A stretch of 33,759 nucleotides of DNA, from assembly GCA_017860275.1 (NCBI GenBank), contig JAFNAQ010000015.1, positions 1-33,759 of the forward strand. The letters are read 5' to 3'. Under the pieces are notes generated by a model. The model was not told the DNA's origin and did not search any database. It saw nothing but the letters and a program-made list of their open reading frames with translations. Positions 13,757 through 22,447 of this stretch are shown in pieces (within the stretch, counting starts at the first letter, position 1; each line of letters starts with the position of its first letter). A program made the position numbers and the translations under genes. Source of the stretch: Bacteroidota bacterium (lineage in GTDB: Bacteria; Bacteroidota; Bacteroidia; Bacteroidales; P3).

Positions 13757-16075
13757 CTATTCAAATAGGTTGCTTTCGAGGAGTTTGTATAGGGATTTTT
13801 CGTCTCCCATTACCCATAGCATATCTTCTTCTTGGAAGACGTAGTGAGATGGAGGATTCAGGCGAGGTATTCCGTCGCGTTCTACTCCAATTACTAGGCA
13901 TTTGCTTTTTTGTCCTACTTTTGAGTCCATTAGGTTTCTGCCTACCCACGCCGAGGATTTGTCTACGATAAAGGTCATGCAACGAATTGTGGAGTTTGGA
14001 TCGGCTGATTGTTCGGATGCAAACTGATGTAGGGTCTTTGTGTCTTGGAAATTGATATGTATGTTATGGTAATGGTAGGTTAGTCGCTTTAAATGTTCTA
14101 TGCCTCCACTTACTAACATTGTGTCCCCCTTGAGTAGTACAAAGTCTCCGTCAGGGAAATTTATCTGCTTGCCATTTCTTAGGATTGAAAGGATTAATAC
14201 ATTGAATTTGGAACGAAAATTAATCTCTTTCAATGTCTTGTTCACACATTCTCCACCTTCTTGAACGGTATAAGTGGTAAGATAGAGATGCCTATCAATC
14301 CAGTGAAGGTTATCTAATTCGTGAAATGTGTCACCCATATCTCCATTTGCGGCAAATTCTTTTATCTTTTCTTGTATCTGACGCTCGTTAAAATTCTTTA
14401 CAAACCTTGACTCCATCCTCCAATATTGTTTAAGCAGGAGTTTGGATTGGAATATCACGCCAAAGACTACTGCCGCTATTAAGAATATTATAAAGGCTGG
14501 GATATGGAAGTATTTCCATATTATTAGGAATACGATTGTGAATGCAATCATATACCTCATTGCAATTAGTAGTGTTAGAAATAATCTGTTTTGTCTGTCT
14601 TGTTGCCATAGCGATAGGAATAGAAAAGGTTGCTTTCCTCTGTTGTGTATCATCCCTCTAATAAATGGAGAGATGGCCGCAATTGTTATTGCTAAAGCGG
14701 TGAGCTTTCCAATAATTGGCTTGGTAAATGTTGATGCAAAAGGATATAAATATTCAAATGAAAGAATGAGAATGGCAATACATATAAATAGGAATATTGA
14801 AAGGAAAATAAAATAAGACCTAAGCAATTCTCCCCAATCAGTTGTTCTTTGAACGGCTCTTCTGTCTTGATTCTTATTTATCTTATCAAGCCATTTCTTA
14901 GGAAGGGTAGACTCTAAGACGTTGAAGGCAGGAATTGCAAGCTTCATTGTGTAAGGTGTGGTAAAGGTTGTTAGAACGGAGACGGCAATAACTATTGGAT
15001 ATACAAATGATGATGTTATACCTAATCCAATCCCAACGCTGGCTATGATAAATGAAAATTCTCCCATCTGTGCTAAAGAGAATCCTGTTTGCATCGATGT
15101 CTTGATACTCTGCCCTGTCAGTCTGACGCCAATTGTTGTAAATATGGTTTTTCCAAATATTGAAGCAGCGGCAAGGATATTTATTGTCCAGAAATTCTCC
15201 ACAAGTATCTTTGGGTCGACCATCATACCTACAGATACAAAGAATATCGCTCCAAAGAAATCCTTTATAGGTTGAGTGACATGCTCAATTCTTTCAAGCT
15301 CTAAGGTCTCTGCCATTAGTGAACCCATAACGAAGGCACCTAGTGCAGCAGAGAAACCAACACTTGTTGCAAAGACAACCATGCCAAAACAAAGCCCCAA
15401 AGAAACAATGAGTAATGTCTCGCTATTTAACCATTTCTTTGTCCTTTTCAGAAGAGTTGGTATTACATAAATTCCAGAAAGAAACCATATAACTATAAAG
15501 AATACTAGCTTAAGTACTAAGAATATTAAATCCATTCCTCCAACACCCTTGCTTACTGCCAAGGTACTTAGGATTACCATTAATAGAATTGCAAATAAGT
15601 CTTCAAAGATTAGAATGCCAAAGACTATTTGCGTGAAACGCTCCTTCTTTAAGCCAAGGTCTCCAAAGGCTTTGACTATTATTGCCGTTGAAGACATAAT
15701 AAGCATTGCTCCAAGAAGAAGGCTATCTGTTGTGCCCCAGCCAACTAATTTTCCTATTGTAAAACCAAGTATTGAGAGGGTTATTGCCTCGAACAGCATT
15801 GCCTGACCTCCAACTTTCCCAACTTTGAGTAGTTTTTTAAAGCTAAATTCCAGTCCCATAGAAAATAATAGGAAGATTACACCTATATCTGCCCATGTGC
15901 TAATGTTTTCTGTGTTAAGTTTATGAGAGGCAAAAGGAAACTGCATGGCTAAGAATCCTGCAACGATATAGCCTAAGACAACAGGCTGCTTAAGCATTTT
16001 GCATATTAGACTAAAGACAGAAGCGAAGATTAGAATAATAGCTAAATCGGTAATTATCGAGGGAAGGTGGCTCAT
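13757..16075 (-). CDS. CPA2-family cation:proton antiporter with C-terminal RCK (TrkA-C) domains
   Basis: The 772-residue protein is a KefB/Na+-H+ exchanger-type membrane protein. About 12 hydrophobic helices fill residues 1-400; typical CPA2 segments are LGYIVAGFLAMQFPF, GVIFLLFSMGLEFSF, and FEDLFAILLMVIL. A second block of about four membrane helices spans roughly 430-560. The cytoplasmic C-terminus carries two RCK_C-like modules (about 610-690 with NFPDGDFVLLKGDTMLVSGG, and 700-772 with YVFQEEDMLWVMGDE), which regulate ion flux by ligand binding. ATG 16075 is chosen over a TTG at 16168 because it starts the first membrane helix directly (MSHLPSIITDL). It is transcribed toward the prophage end and is followed by the AAGATGGCATCTT array. 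Confidence 0.9.
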   Translation of the reverse strand: MSHLPSIITDLAIILIFASVFSLICKMLKQPVVLGYIVAGFLAMQFPFASHKLNTENISTWADIGVIFLLFSMGLEFSFKKLLKVGKVGGQAMLFEAITLSILGFTIGKLVGWGTTDSLLLGAMLIMSSTAIIVKAFGDLGLKKERFTQIVFGILIFEDLFAILLMVILSTLAVSKGVGGMDLIFLVLKLVFFIVIWFLSGIYVIPTLLKRTKKWLNSETLLIVSLGLCFGMVVFATSVGFSAALGAFVMGSLMAETLELERIEHVTQPIKDFFGAIFFVSVGMMVDPKILVENFWTINILAAASIFGKTIFTTIGVRLTGQSIKTSMQTGFSLAQMGEFSFIIASVGIGLGITSSFVYPIVIAVSVLTTFTTPYTMKLAIPAFNVLESTLPKKWLDKINKNQDRRAVQRTTDWGELLRSYFIFLSIFLFICIAILILSFEYLYPFASTFTKPIIGKLTALAITIAAISPFIRGMIHNRGKQPFLFLSLWQQDRQNRLFLTLLIAMRYMIAFTIVFLIIWKYFHIPAFIIFLIAAVVFGVIFQSKLLLKQYWRMESRFVKNFNERQIQEKIKEFAANGDMGDTFHELDNLHWIDRHLYLTTYTVQEGGECVNKTLKEINFRSKFNVLILSILRNGKQINFPDGDFVLLKGDTMLVSGGIEHLKRLTYHYHNIHINFQDTKTLHQFASEQSADPNSTIRCMTFIVDKSSAWVGRNLMDSKVGQKSKCLVIGVERDGIPRLNPPSHYVFQEEDMLWVMGDEKSLYKLLESNLFE

Positions 16076-16100
16076 TATCAAAGTATTTTTGAAATTCTTA

Positions 16101-16132
16101 TTTGCAAATATAATCAAAAAGTTATATCTTTG
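16101..16132 (+). promoter_or_regulatory. Promoter of rpsA
   Basis: TTTG (16101-16104) and TATCTTTG (16125-16132) are separated by 20 nt, a near-perfect Bacteroidota promoter. A leader of about 100 nt precedes the rpsA ATG. A -7-like TATATTTG on the opposite strand (16112-16105) could serve the antiporter, so the two genes share this region divergently. Confidence 0.75.
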
Positions 16133-16238
16133 CACACTCTTTTTAAGAATTTGTTGCTTACCCTTCAAAAATATTCTTTTAGAGAGGAAAATATGTTTAA
16201 CCCGATTTGGTAAGAAATCACATTCAATTCATTATTTA

Positions 16239-18017
16239 ATGAGAAATTTAAATGACATCCAGCCTTTAGCTGACTTCGATTGGTCTTCTATTGGTAAAAA
16301 AGCAGAAGTTTATAGCGAAACTGAAAAAGAAAAGCTAACAAATGCTTATGAAACTACTTTCAGCCAATTAGTAGAACAACAAGTTATTGAAGGTATTATT
16401 GTCGCTAAAAATAACCGTGAGGTTGTTGTAAACATTGGCTTTAAATCTGATGGCGTTATTCCAGTAAGTGAATTACGTTATAACCCAGATTTGAAGGTTG
16501 GTGATACTATTGAAGTTTATGTAGAAAGCCAAGAAGATGCTGGTGGACAACTTATCCTTTCTCACAAGAAAGCAAGAATTTTAAAATCTTGGGATAGAGT
16601 TAATGCTGCATTTGAAACACAAGAAATTGTTAATGGCTATGTTAAGAGTAGAACAAAGGGTGGTTTAATTGTTGATGTATTTGGTATTGAAGCATTCTTA
16701 CCAGGTAGCCAAATCGATGTTAAGCCTATCCGTGACTATGATGTATATGTAGATAAAGTAATGGAATTCAAGGTTGTTAAAATCAACCACGAATACAAAA
16801 ATGTTGTTGTTTCTCACAAAGCACTTATCGAAGACGAAATTGAAGCTCAAAAAGCTGAAATCATCGCTCGCCTTGAAAAGGGTCAAGTTCTTGAAGGAAC
16901 AGTTAAGAACATTACTTCTTACGGTGTATTTATCGACCTTGGTGGTGTTGATGGACTTATCCATATCACTGACCTTTCATGGGGAAGAATAAATCATCCA
17001 GAAGAAATCGTTGCTTTAGATCAAAAAATTAATGTTGTTATCTTAGATTTTGATGAAAGCAAAAAACGTATAGCTTTAGGTTTAAAACAATTAACTCCTC
17101 ATCCATGGGATGCTTTAAGTGCTGACTTAAAAGTTGGTGATAAAGTTTCTGGTAAGGTAGTTGTTTTAGCTGACTATGGTGCTTTTGTTGAAATAGTTCC
17201 TGGTGTTGAAGGTTTAATCCACGTTACAGAAATGTCATGGAGCCAACACCTAAGAACTGCTCATGATTTCTTAAAGATTGGTGATGCTGTAGAATCAGTT
17301 ATCCTTACTTTAGATCGTGAAGAAAGAAAAATGTCATTAGGTATTAAACAACTTATCCCAGATCCATGGGCTAATATATCTGAAAAATATCCAGTAGCTA
17401 GCAAGCACGAAGCAGTTGTTCGTAACTTTACTAACTTTGGTATATTTGTAGAATTAGAAGAAGGTGTTGATGGATTAATCCATATCTCTGACCTTTCTTG
17501 GTCTAAGAAAATCAAACACCCAGCTGAATTTACAAAGGTTGGAGAAAAAATCCAAGTTGTTGTTCTTGAAGTTGATGCTGACAGCCGTCGTTTAAGCTTA
17601 GGACATAAACAATTGGAAGAAAATCCATGGGATGTATTTGAAAGCATATTCACAATAAACTCTATTCATAAAGGAACAATCATGAATATGAGCGATAAGG
17701 GTGGCGCAATTATCTCTTTACCTTATGGAGTTGAAGGATTCTGTCCAAAATCTCAATTAGCTAAAGAAGATAAATCTGTTGCTGTTATCGATGAGCAAAT
17801 GGATTTCAAAGTAACTGAATTCTCTAAAGACAACAAAAAAATCGTTGTTTCTCATTCTAAAACTTGGCATACAGAAGAGTCAAGACCTGAGGCTCAAAAA
17901 GCAAATTCAGGAGAAAAAGCTATGAAGAAATTAAACGACCAATTAGAGAAAACAACTCTTGGTGATTTAGATGCACTAGCTAACTTAAAAGAAGAAATGG
18001 AAAAAAACGAACAATAA
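16239..18017 (+). CDS. rpsA: 30S ribosomal protein S1
   Basis: This protein of 592 residues has six S1 RNA-binding repeats at about 47-113, 128-195, 212-284, 297-370, 383-457 and 469-540. Repeats 3-5 show the classic GxFVxL/GLIHxS pattern, e.g. TSYGVFIDLGGVDGLIHITD and EEGVDGLIHISDLSWSKK. S1 binds mRNA on the small ribosomal subunit; in this phylum, where Shine-Dalgarno sites are rare, it is expected to matter for initiation on A/U-rich leaders. The C-terminal tail (540-592) is charged and helical. ATG 16239 follows the promoter by about 107 nt; an open frame continues upstream but overlaps the antiporter start. It is followed by a strong terminator, so it is monocistronic. Confidence 0.95.
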   Translation: MRNLNDIQPLADFDWSSIGKKAEVYSETEKEKLTNAYETTFSQLVEQQVIEGIIVAKNNREVVVNIGFKSDGVIPVSELRYNPDLKVGDTIEVYVESQEDAGGQLILSHKKARILKSWDRVNAAFETQEIVNGYVKSRTKGGLIVDVFGIEAFLPGSQIDVKPIRDYDVYVDKVMEFKVVKINHEYKNVVVSHKALIEDEIEAQKAEIIARLEKGQVLEGTVKNITSYGVFIDLGGVDGLIHITDLSWGRINHPEEIVALDQKINVVILDFDESKKRIALGLKQLTPHPWDALSADLKVGDKVSGKVVVLADYGAFVEIVPGVEGLIHVTEMSWSQHLRTAHDFLKIGDAVESVILTLDREERKMSLGIKQLIPDPWANISEKYPVASKHEAVVRNFTNFGIFVELEEGVDGLIHISDLSWSKKIKHPAEFTKVGEKIQVVVLEVDADSRRLSLGHKQLEENPWDVFESIFTINSIHKGTIMNMSDKGGAIISLPYGVEGFCPKSQLAKEDKSVAVIDEQMDFKVTEFSKDNKKIVVSHSKTWHTEESRPEAQKANSGEKAMKKLNDQLEKTTLGDLDALANLKEEMEKNEQ

Positions 18018-18047
18018 TATTGTAGTTTAATTCTAAAAAATACTTTT

Positions 18048-18084
18048 CAAGCGCCTAAACAATATAGTTTGGGCGCTTTTTTAT
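18048..18084 (+). terminator. Rho-independent terminator of rpsA
   Basis: AAGCGCCTAAAC (18048-18059) pairs with GTTTGGGCGCTT (18066-18077) with one T-G wobble around a 6-nt loop, followed by a T-rich tail. Confidence 0.9.
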
Positions 18085-18112
18085 TTGTAAAAGATAATTT
18101 TTGACTAACTTT
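18083..18112 (+). promoter_or_regulatory. Promoter of the GWxTD gene
   Basis: TTTG (18083-18086) and TAACTTTG (18105-18112) are separated by 18 nt. The ATG follows 45 nt after the -7 box. The promoter begins in the tail of the rpsA terminator. Confidence 0.65.
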
Positions 18113-18157
18113 GCAGTTATTAAAGTTATAGTATTGAAATAACTAAATATTGTTCTT

Positions 18158-19642
18158 ATGAAAAGATTATTATTTTTTAGTTTAATGATTATTCCATTAA
18201 TCCCTTTTGCACAAGGATTGAATGCCATATATTCTTTTACCTCTTATAATGTTCCATCAAAAAGCCCATATGTAGAGGTTAACCTTTCCATTGATGCTAA
18301 GAGTGTAAAATATGAAAGGGTTGAAGAAAAGTCTGAGGGAAAAGTTGAGGTAGTATTAGTTATTAGAAAAGATACTAATATAGTTTATGCTCAGAAGAGA
18401 ATCTTAAATGCTATTTTATCAAATGATAATAATGCTTCAATATTTGACCTTCAAAGAATAGGTCTAGAAAATGGGAAGTATTATGCTAACTTTGAAATAA
18501 AAGATATGAATACTGATGCAGAGGCATTAATTATTCTAGATTCTTTTATTGTTGATTATCAAAAGAACATTATAGCTGTATCAGATGTACAGTTGATAGA
18601 CTCTTATACAAAATCAAATAGTCAAAATATCCGTTCTAAGAATGGATATGATATTATACCTTACTTATTTGATGCTGTTCCTGAAAATAAAAATCAGATA
18701 ACATACTATGCTGAAATATACAATGCGGATAAACAATTTGGCTTAGATAATAATTATATCTTAAGTGTTTGTTTAGAGGATTTGAATACAGGAAAGAAAT
18801 TTGAATCTATTCAGAAGATAAAAAGAGAACAAGCTAAGGAGGTATCAGTTGTTATGGGCAGTCTTAATATCGAAGAATTACCTCAAGGAGGATATTATTT
18901 ATTGGTTGAGGCAAGAGATGCAAATAATATTCTTTATGCTTATAAGAAGATACCTTTTGTTAGATATAGTTCGAAGCAAGTAGATAATATGATATCTGCT
19001 TTACCTTCTGATGCATTTGTAAATGGAATATCAGAAAAAGATATTGATGAATACTTATACTGTTTATTGCCTATTGCTACTGAAACTCAAAAAGGATTTT
19101 TAAACCACGGAGTTAAAAAAGCAGGACTAGAAGAAAAGAAAATCTTTTTGTTTAATTTCTGGAGAATGATTAATGCTGATAATCCCGCAGCAGAGTGGAA
19201 ATATTATATGGATAATGTTGATTATGTGAATAAAAAATATTCTACAAAAATCAAGAAAGGTTATCAAACAGATATGGGAAGAATTTATCTTGTTTATGGT
19301 AAACCCGACCATATTGTTGATGAAAAGTTTAAAACTACTGGAGGAATAAAAAGAAGAACATTGTCTGATAAACTTGCAAATCCTGATGCTGAGGATGCAA
19401 GTGCTGATGGAGTAGCTTATCAGCCATATCAAATATGGAAATACAGTAAAACTCCTTATGGTGAAATGAACAAATCCTTTGTTTTTTATGCAAAACAGAA
19501 TAATTTAATGGAATATTTCTTGCTTCACTCAAATGCAAAGGGAGAGTTATTTGATATGTATTGGGAAAATAAACTCACAAGAAATTTGTTACCTGAAGGA
19601 GTTGAAGGAGAAGCAGGTGTTCAATTTAGAAGAGGTTACTAA
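18158..19642 (+). CDS. GWxTD domain-containing exported protein
   Basis: The 494-residue protein begins with a signal peptide (MKRLLFFSLMIIPLIPFAQG). The N-terminal half is beta-rich with Ig-like strands. The C-terminal region carries the GWxTD domain: the motif reads GYQTD at about residue 367 and is followed by MGRIYLVYGKPDHI, then YQPYQIWKY, as in family members. The function of GWxTD proteins is not established; they are periplasmic or surface proteins of Bacteroidota and relatives. The gene is followed 17 nt later by a glycosyltransferase and may be cotranscribed with it. Confidence 0.85.
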   Translation: MKRLLFFSLMIIPLIPFAQGLNAIYSFTSYNVPSKSPYVEVNLSIDAKSVKYERVEEKSEGKVEVVLVIRKDTNIVYAQKRILNAILSNDNNASIFDLQRIGLENGKYYANFEIKDMNTDAEALIILDSFIVDYQKNIIAVSDVQLIDSYTKSNSQNIRSKNGYDIIPYLFDAVPENKNQITYYAEIYNADKQFGLDNNYILSVCLEDLNTGKKFESIQKIKREQAKEVSVVMGSLNIEELPQGGYYLLVEARDANNILYAYKKIPFVRYSSKQVDNMISALPSDAFVNGISEKDIDEYLYCLLPIATETQKGFLNHGVKKAGLEEKKIFLFNFWRMINADNPAAEWKYYMDNVDYVNKKYSTKIKKGYQTDMGRIYLVYGKPDHIVDEKFKTTGGIKRRTLSDKLANPDAEDASADGVAYQPYQIWKYSKTPYGEMNKSFVFYAKQNNLMEYFLLHSNAKGELFDMYWENKLTRNLLPEGVEGEAGVQFRRGY

Positions 19643-19659
19643 ACAAATAAACACTATTA

Positions 19660-20664
19660 ATGGCCAAAGTAGCTGTAGTTATTCTAAATTGGAATGGAGT
19701 TAATCTACTAAAACAATATCTACCATCTGTTATTGAACATTCTCAAAATGCAGAAATAATTATCGCTGATAATGGTTCTACAGATGATTCTATTTTCTTT
19801 CTTGAGAGTCATTATCCAAATATTAGAATAATTGATAATCAAAATAATCTTGGGTTTACAGGTGGATATAATAAGGCTCTAAAGCAAGTTGATGCTGAAT
19901 ATTATGTTCTGTTAAACTCAGATATAGAAGTCACAGATAATTGGATAGAGCCAATTATTCATCTAATACAAAGTGATGAAAAAATAGCAGTATGCCAACC
20001 TAAATTATTATCTTATCTTGAAAAGGATAAATTTGAATATGCAGGAGCATCTGGAGGATATATAGATTCTTTAGGCTACCCATTTTGCAGAGGGAGGGTG
20101 TTTGATACATTAGAAAGTGATAATGGTCAATATAATGATACTCGAGAGTGTTTTTGGGCAAGTGGAGCAGCAATGTTTGTAAGAGCAGATGTATACCATA
20201 GGTTTGGAGGATTGGATGAAGAGTTTTTTGCACACCAAGAGGAGATTGATTTTTGTTGGCGAGTTAAAAATGAAGGGTATAAAGTTTATGTATGTCCAGA
20301 CTCCGTAGTTTATCATCTTGGTGGAGGAACCCTTAATAAAACTTCACCCCATAAAACATATCTGAATTTCAGGAACAATCTTTACTTATTATATAAGAAC
20401 CTACCTAAGAATAAATATAAGAGGGTTTTTATTATTCGCCTATTTATGGATATATTAGCTAGTTTTGTTTTCTTTTTGCAAGGAAAACAAGGAGAGTTTA
20501 ATGCTGTATATAAAGCATATAAGGATTTCTTTAAAAGAAAAAAATATATAAACAGAACAAATCAAAAGAATATTAATTTATCTTCAATCTACAAAGGAAG
20601 TATAGTATATGATAATCATATAAAAGGGATTAAAAAATTTAGTGATTTTGTCGGATTAAAATAA
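19660..20664 (+). CDS. Family 2 glycosyltransferase (rhamnosyltransferase-like)
   Basis: The 334-residue protein has a GT-A fold: VVILNWNGVNLLKQYLPSV at the N-terminus, IIIADNGSTDDS for nucleotide binding, LLNSDIEVT with the DxD-type metal site, and the acceptor-side motif CWRVKNEGYKVYVCPDSVVYHLGGG. This is the usual layout of WcaA/RfbF-like transferases that add a sugar to a surface polysaccharide or glycan. The C-terminal 80 residues are basic with a hydrophobic helix (FMDILASFVFFLQG) that likely docks at the membrane. The sugar and acceptor cannot be inferred because no polysaccharide cluster surrounds it. Confidence 0.9.
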   Translation: MAKVAVVILNWNGVNLLKQYLPSVIEHSQNAEIIIADNGSTDDSIFFLESHYPNIRIIDNQNNLGFTGGYNKALKQVDAEYYVLLNSDIEVTDNWIEPIIHLIQSDEKIAVCQPKLLSYLEKDKFEYAGASGGYIDSLGYPFCRGRVFDTLESDNGQYNDTRECFWASGAAMFVRADVYHRFGGLDEEFFAHQEEIDFCWRVKNEGYKVYVCPDSVVYHLGGGTLNKTSPHKTYLNFRNNLYLLYKNLPKNKYKRVFIIRLFMDILASFVFFLQGKQGEFNAVYKAYKDFFKRKKYINRTNQKNINLSSIYKGSIVYDNHIKGIKKFSDFVGLK

Positions 20665-20680
20665 ATAATATTTATCTTTG
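20647..20680 (+). promoter_or_regulatory. Promoter of the GYF-CD225 gene
   Basis: TATCTTTG (20673-20680) is a perfect -7 box; TTTG (20647-20650) lies 22 nt upstream, slightly beyond the best spacing. The ATG is 29 nt downstream. Confidence 0.6.
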
Positions 20681-20709
20681 CCAAAATAAACAATTACACC
20701 TTGAATATT

Positions 20710-21174
20710 ATGAAAATGTTTTATTATATTGACAATAATGGCACACAACAAGGTCCATTTACTGCTGAAGAGTTAAAAGATAAAGGTCTAAATAGAAAGA
20801 CTAAGATTTGGTATGAGGGTATTTCTAATTGGGTAGAAGCTTCTAAAGTTGATGAATTAAATTTCTTACTTCCACCTAAACCTAATGAAACAGAGTCTTA
20901 TGATACTAAACCAGATTCTTGGTTGGCTTGGTCTATTATTTCTGCAATTTTATGTTGTTGGCCTTTTAGTATTCCTGCTATTGTCTATGCAGCTAAGGTT
21001 GATGGACTTTGGAATAATGGGAAATATGACGAAGCTAGAAAGGCAGCAAAGGATGCAAGAATGTGGACATTAATAAGTATTGGTTCTGCATTTCTATTTT
21101 GGATATTGTACATAATATTAATATTAGCAGTAGGATTAAACGAGGGTATCTTTAATTCGCATTTTGATTTTTAG
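20710..21174 (+). CDS. GYF_2-CD225/dispanin membrane protein
   Basis: The 154-residue protein joins an N-terminal GYF_2 domain (residues 1-55: FYYIDNNGTQQGPFTAEEL and KIWYEGISNWVEASK) to a CD225/dispanin-type membrane unit (about 70-150) with two helices, WLAWSIISAILCCWPFSIPA and ISIGSAFLFWILYIILIL, separated by a charged loop with WNNGKYDEARKAAKDA. GYF_2 modules are thought to bind proline-rich or membrane partners. ATG 20710 is used in preference to TTG 20701. The 3' end overlaps the DUF2752 gene by 11 nt, so the two are probably cotranslated and may act together in the inner membrane. Confidence 0.85.
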   Translation: MKMFYYIDNNGTQQGPFTAEELKDKGLNRKTKIWYEGISNWVEASKVDELNFLLPPKPNETESYDTKPDSWLAWSIISAILCCWPFSIPAIVYAAKVDGLWNNGKYDEARKAAKDARMWTLISIGSAFLFWILYIILILAVGLNEGIFNSHFDF

Positions 21175-21550
21175 AAAATATACAATTATAATAAGCATTG
21201 CATTAATTACTCTTATAGTTATTGCAATGCTTTTCTTTTATAACCCAGAATCAAATCTTCTCGCTCCGAAATGTTATTTTTATAATCTTACAGGGTATAA
21301 GTGTATTGGTTGTGGGACACAAAGGGCAATACATAATTTATTGCATCTTAGATTTGTCACATCATTCAAATACAATCCCATTTTATTTTTCGCAATACCA
21401 TATATTGTATTGTTAATATATATTCAATATTTTGGAGGAAAGATAAAATTCCCAAGATTATACAATACATTGACATCAGCAAAGGCAATATATATTGTTC
21501 TTGCTATAATGTTGCTTTATTGGATATTTAGAAACATCTTAGGATTTTAG
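21164..21550 (+). CDS. DUF2752 membrane protein
   Basis: At 128 residues this protein has three likely membrane helices and the DUF2752 signature CIGCGTQRAIHNLLHL around residues 47-62, with NPILFFAIPY after it. The function of DUF2752 is unknown; in Bacteroidota it often lies beside CD225/TM2-type genes, as here. No ATG is found in the overlap with the preceding gene; TTG at 21164 is the best start, though GTG or a later ATG cannot be excluded. Its stop overlaps the stop of the convergent aroQ gene (TTAG at 21547-21550), so no terminator hairpin separates them. Confidence 0.8.
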   Translation: MIFRKYTIIISIALITLIVIAMLFFYNPESNLLAPKCYFYNLTGYKCIGCGTQRAIHNLLHLRFVTSFKYNPILFFAIPYIVLLIYIQYFGGKIKFPRLYNTLTSAKAIYIVLAIMLLYWIFRNILGF

Positions 21551-21963
21551 TTTAGAAAAGATAGTATTGCTAGCTTATAGCCTTTAAGTCCAAAGCCGAA
21601 AATTGAACCCTTGCAGTTTGGTGCAATAAGAGAAACATGTCGAAAAGGTTCTCTTGTTAATATATTCGAAATATGAACTTCAATAACAGGAGTCTCAATA
21701 CTCTTAATTGCATCAGCAATAGATACCGATGTATGAGTATAGCCCCCTGCATTAAGAATTATTCCATTATCAGAAAATCCTATATTGTGAAGTTTATCAA
21801 TAATCTCTCCTTCAATATTGGATTGGAAATAATCTAATTCAATATCTTTAAATTCATTCTTAAGCTCGAGAAAATAATCTTCAAATCGTTTACTACCATA
21901 AATATCCTTTTCTCTTGTCCCTAATAGGTTGAGATTAGGTCCATTAATTATCGTTATTTTCAT
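21547..21963 (-). CDS. aroQ: 3-dehydroquinate dehydratase, type II
   Basis: The 138-residue enzyme dehydrates 3-dehydroquinate to 3-dehydroshikimate in the shikimate pathway. The start IINGPNLNLLGTREKDIYG holds the conserved Asn, Arg17 and catalytic Tyr22; LNAGGYTHTSVSIADAI holds the His of the active site, and EVHISNILTREPFRHVS the substrate-binding His/Arg pair. Length matches the family (about 140-150). It is the last gene of a three-gene - strand operon, 9 nt after the thioredoxin-like gene. Confidence 0.95.
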   Translation of the reverse strand: MKITIINGPNLNLLGTREKDIYGSKRFEDYFLELKNEFKDIELDYFQSNIEGEIIDKLHNIGFSDNGIILNAGGYTHTSVSIADAIKSIETPVIEVHISNILTREPFRHVSLIAPNCKGSIFGFGLKGYKLAILSFLN

Positions 21964-21972
21964 AATTCATAA

Positions 21973-22446
21973 TTATTTTAGTAGTTCAATTAGTATCTTA
22001 TGATCAAAGTCTCTATTAATTATATTTCTAGTCTGACCATCTAAAAGAAATAGGGTAGGTACTTTCTTTAGATATTTCTTAATAATAATATCATCATCTT
22101 CCTTCCATCCATTTACCCAATTCTTAGGGATTTTGTTTGAGAAAAACTGCCAATACTCCTTTTTAACTTCAGGAACTAGTGCAATAACTATTAGCTGCTT
22201 CTCTTCAATCAATTTATTTATCTTCTCATCCTTAGAAATCTTCTTTTTTAGATCATTACACTCACTGCATTCTGGATTATAGAAGTATAGTAAGACATAT
22301 TTAGAACTATAATCTGATAGATTATGAACTGAGTCATCAGTTGTAATAAAGCTAAAATCCATAAACTGTTTTTCCTCTTGCTGAGCAAAAACTGAAATGT
22401 TTAAGAAAAAACAAATTCCAAAAAACAATAAACCAAAATGTTTCAT
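21973..22446 (-). CDS. Exported thioredoxin-like protein
   Basis: The 157-residue protein has a signal peptide (MKHFGLLFFGICFFLNISVFA) and one thioredoxin fold. The active-site motif is CSEC in LYFYNPECSECNDLKKKI, followed by the cis-Pro strand KVPTLFLLDG. This is the layout of TlpA/ResA-like periplasmic thiol oxidoreductases. Members of this branch in Bacteroidota often contain KNWVNGWKED-like loops, seen here too. It begins 1 nt after the stop of the MBL gene and ends 9 nt before aroQ. Partner proteins are unknown. Confidence 0.85.
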   Translation of the reverse strand: MKHFGLLFFGICFFLNISVFAQQEEKQFMDFSFITTDDSVHNLSDYSSKYVLLYFYNPECSECNDLKKKISKDEKINKLIEEKQLIVIALVPEVKKEYWQFFSNKIPKNWVNGWKEDDDIIIKKYLKKVPTLFLLDGQTRNIINRDFDHKILIELLK

Positions 22447-22447
22447 A

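Noticed and set aside
14442-15806. Several + strand frames opposite the antiporter gene
   Set aside because: They are shadows of membrane-helix codons, low in plausible structure, and the - strand protein is a clear family member.
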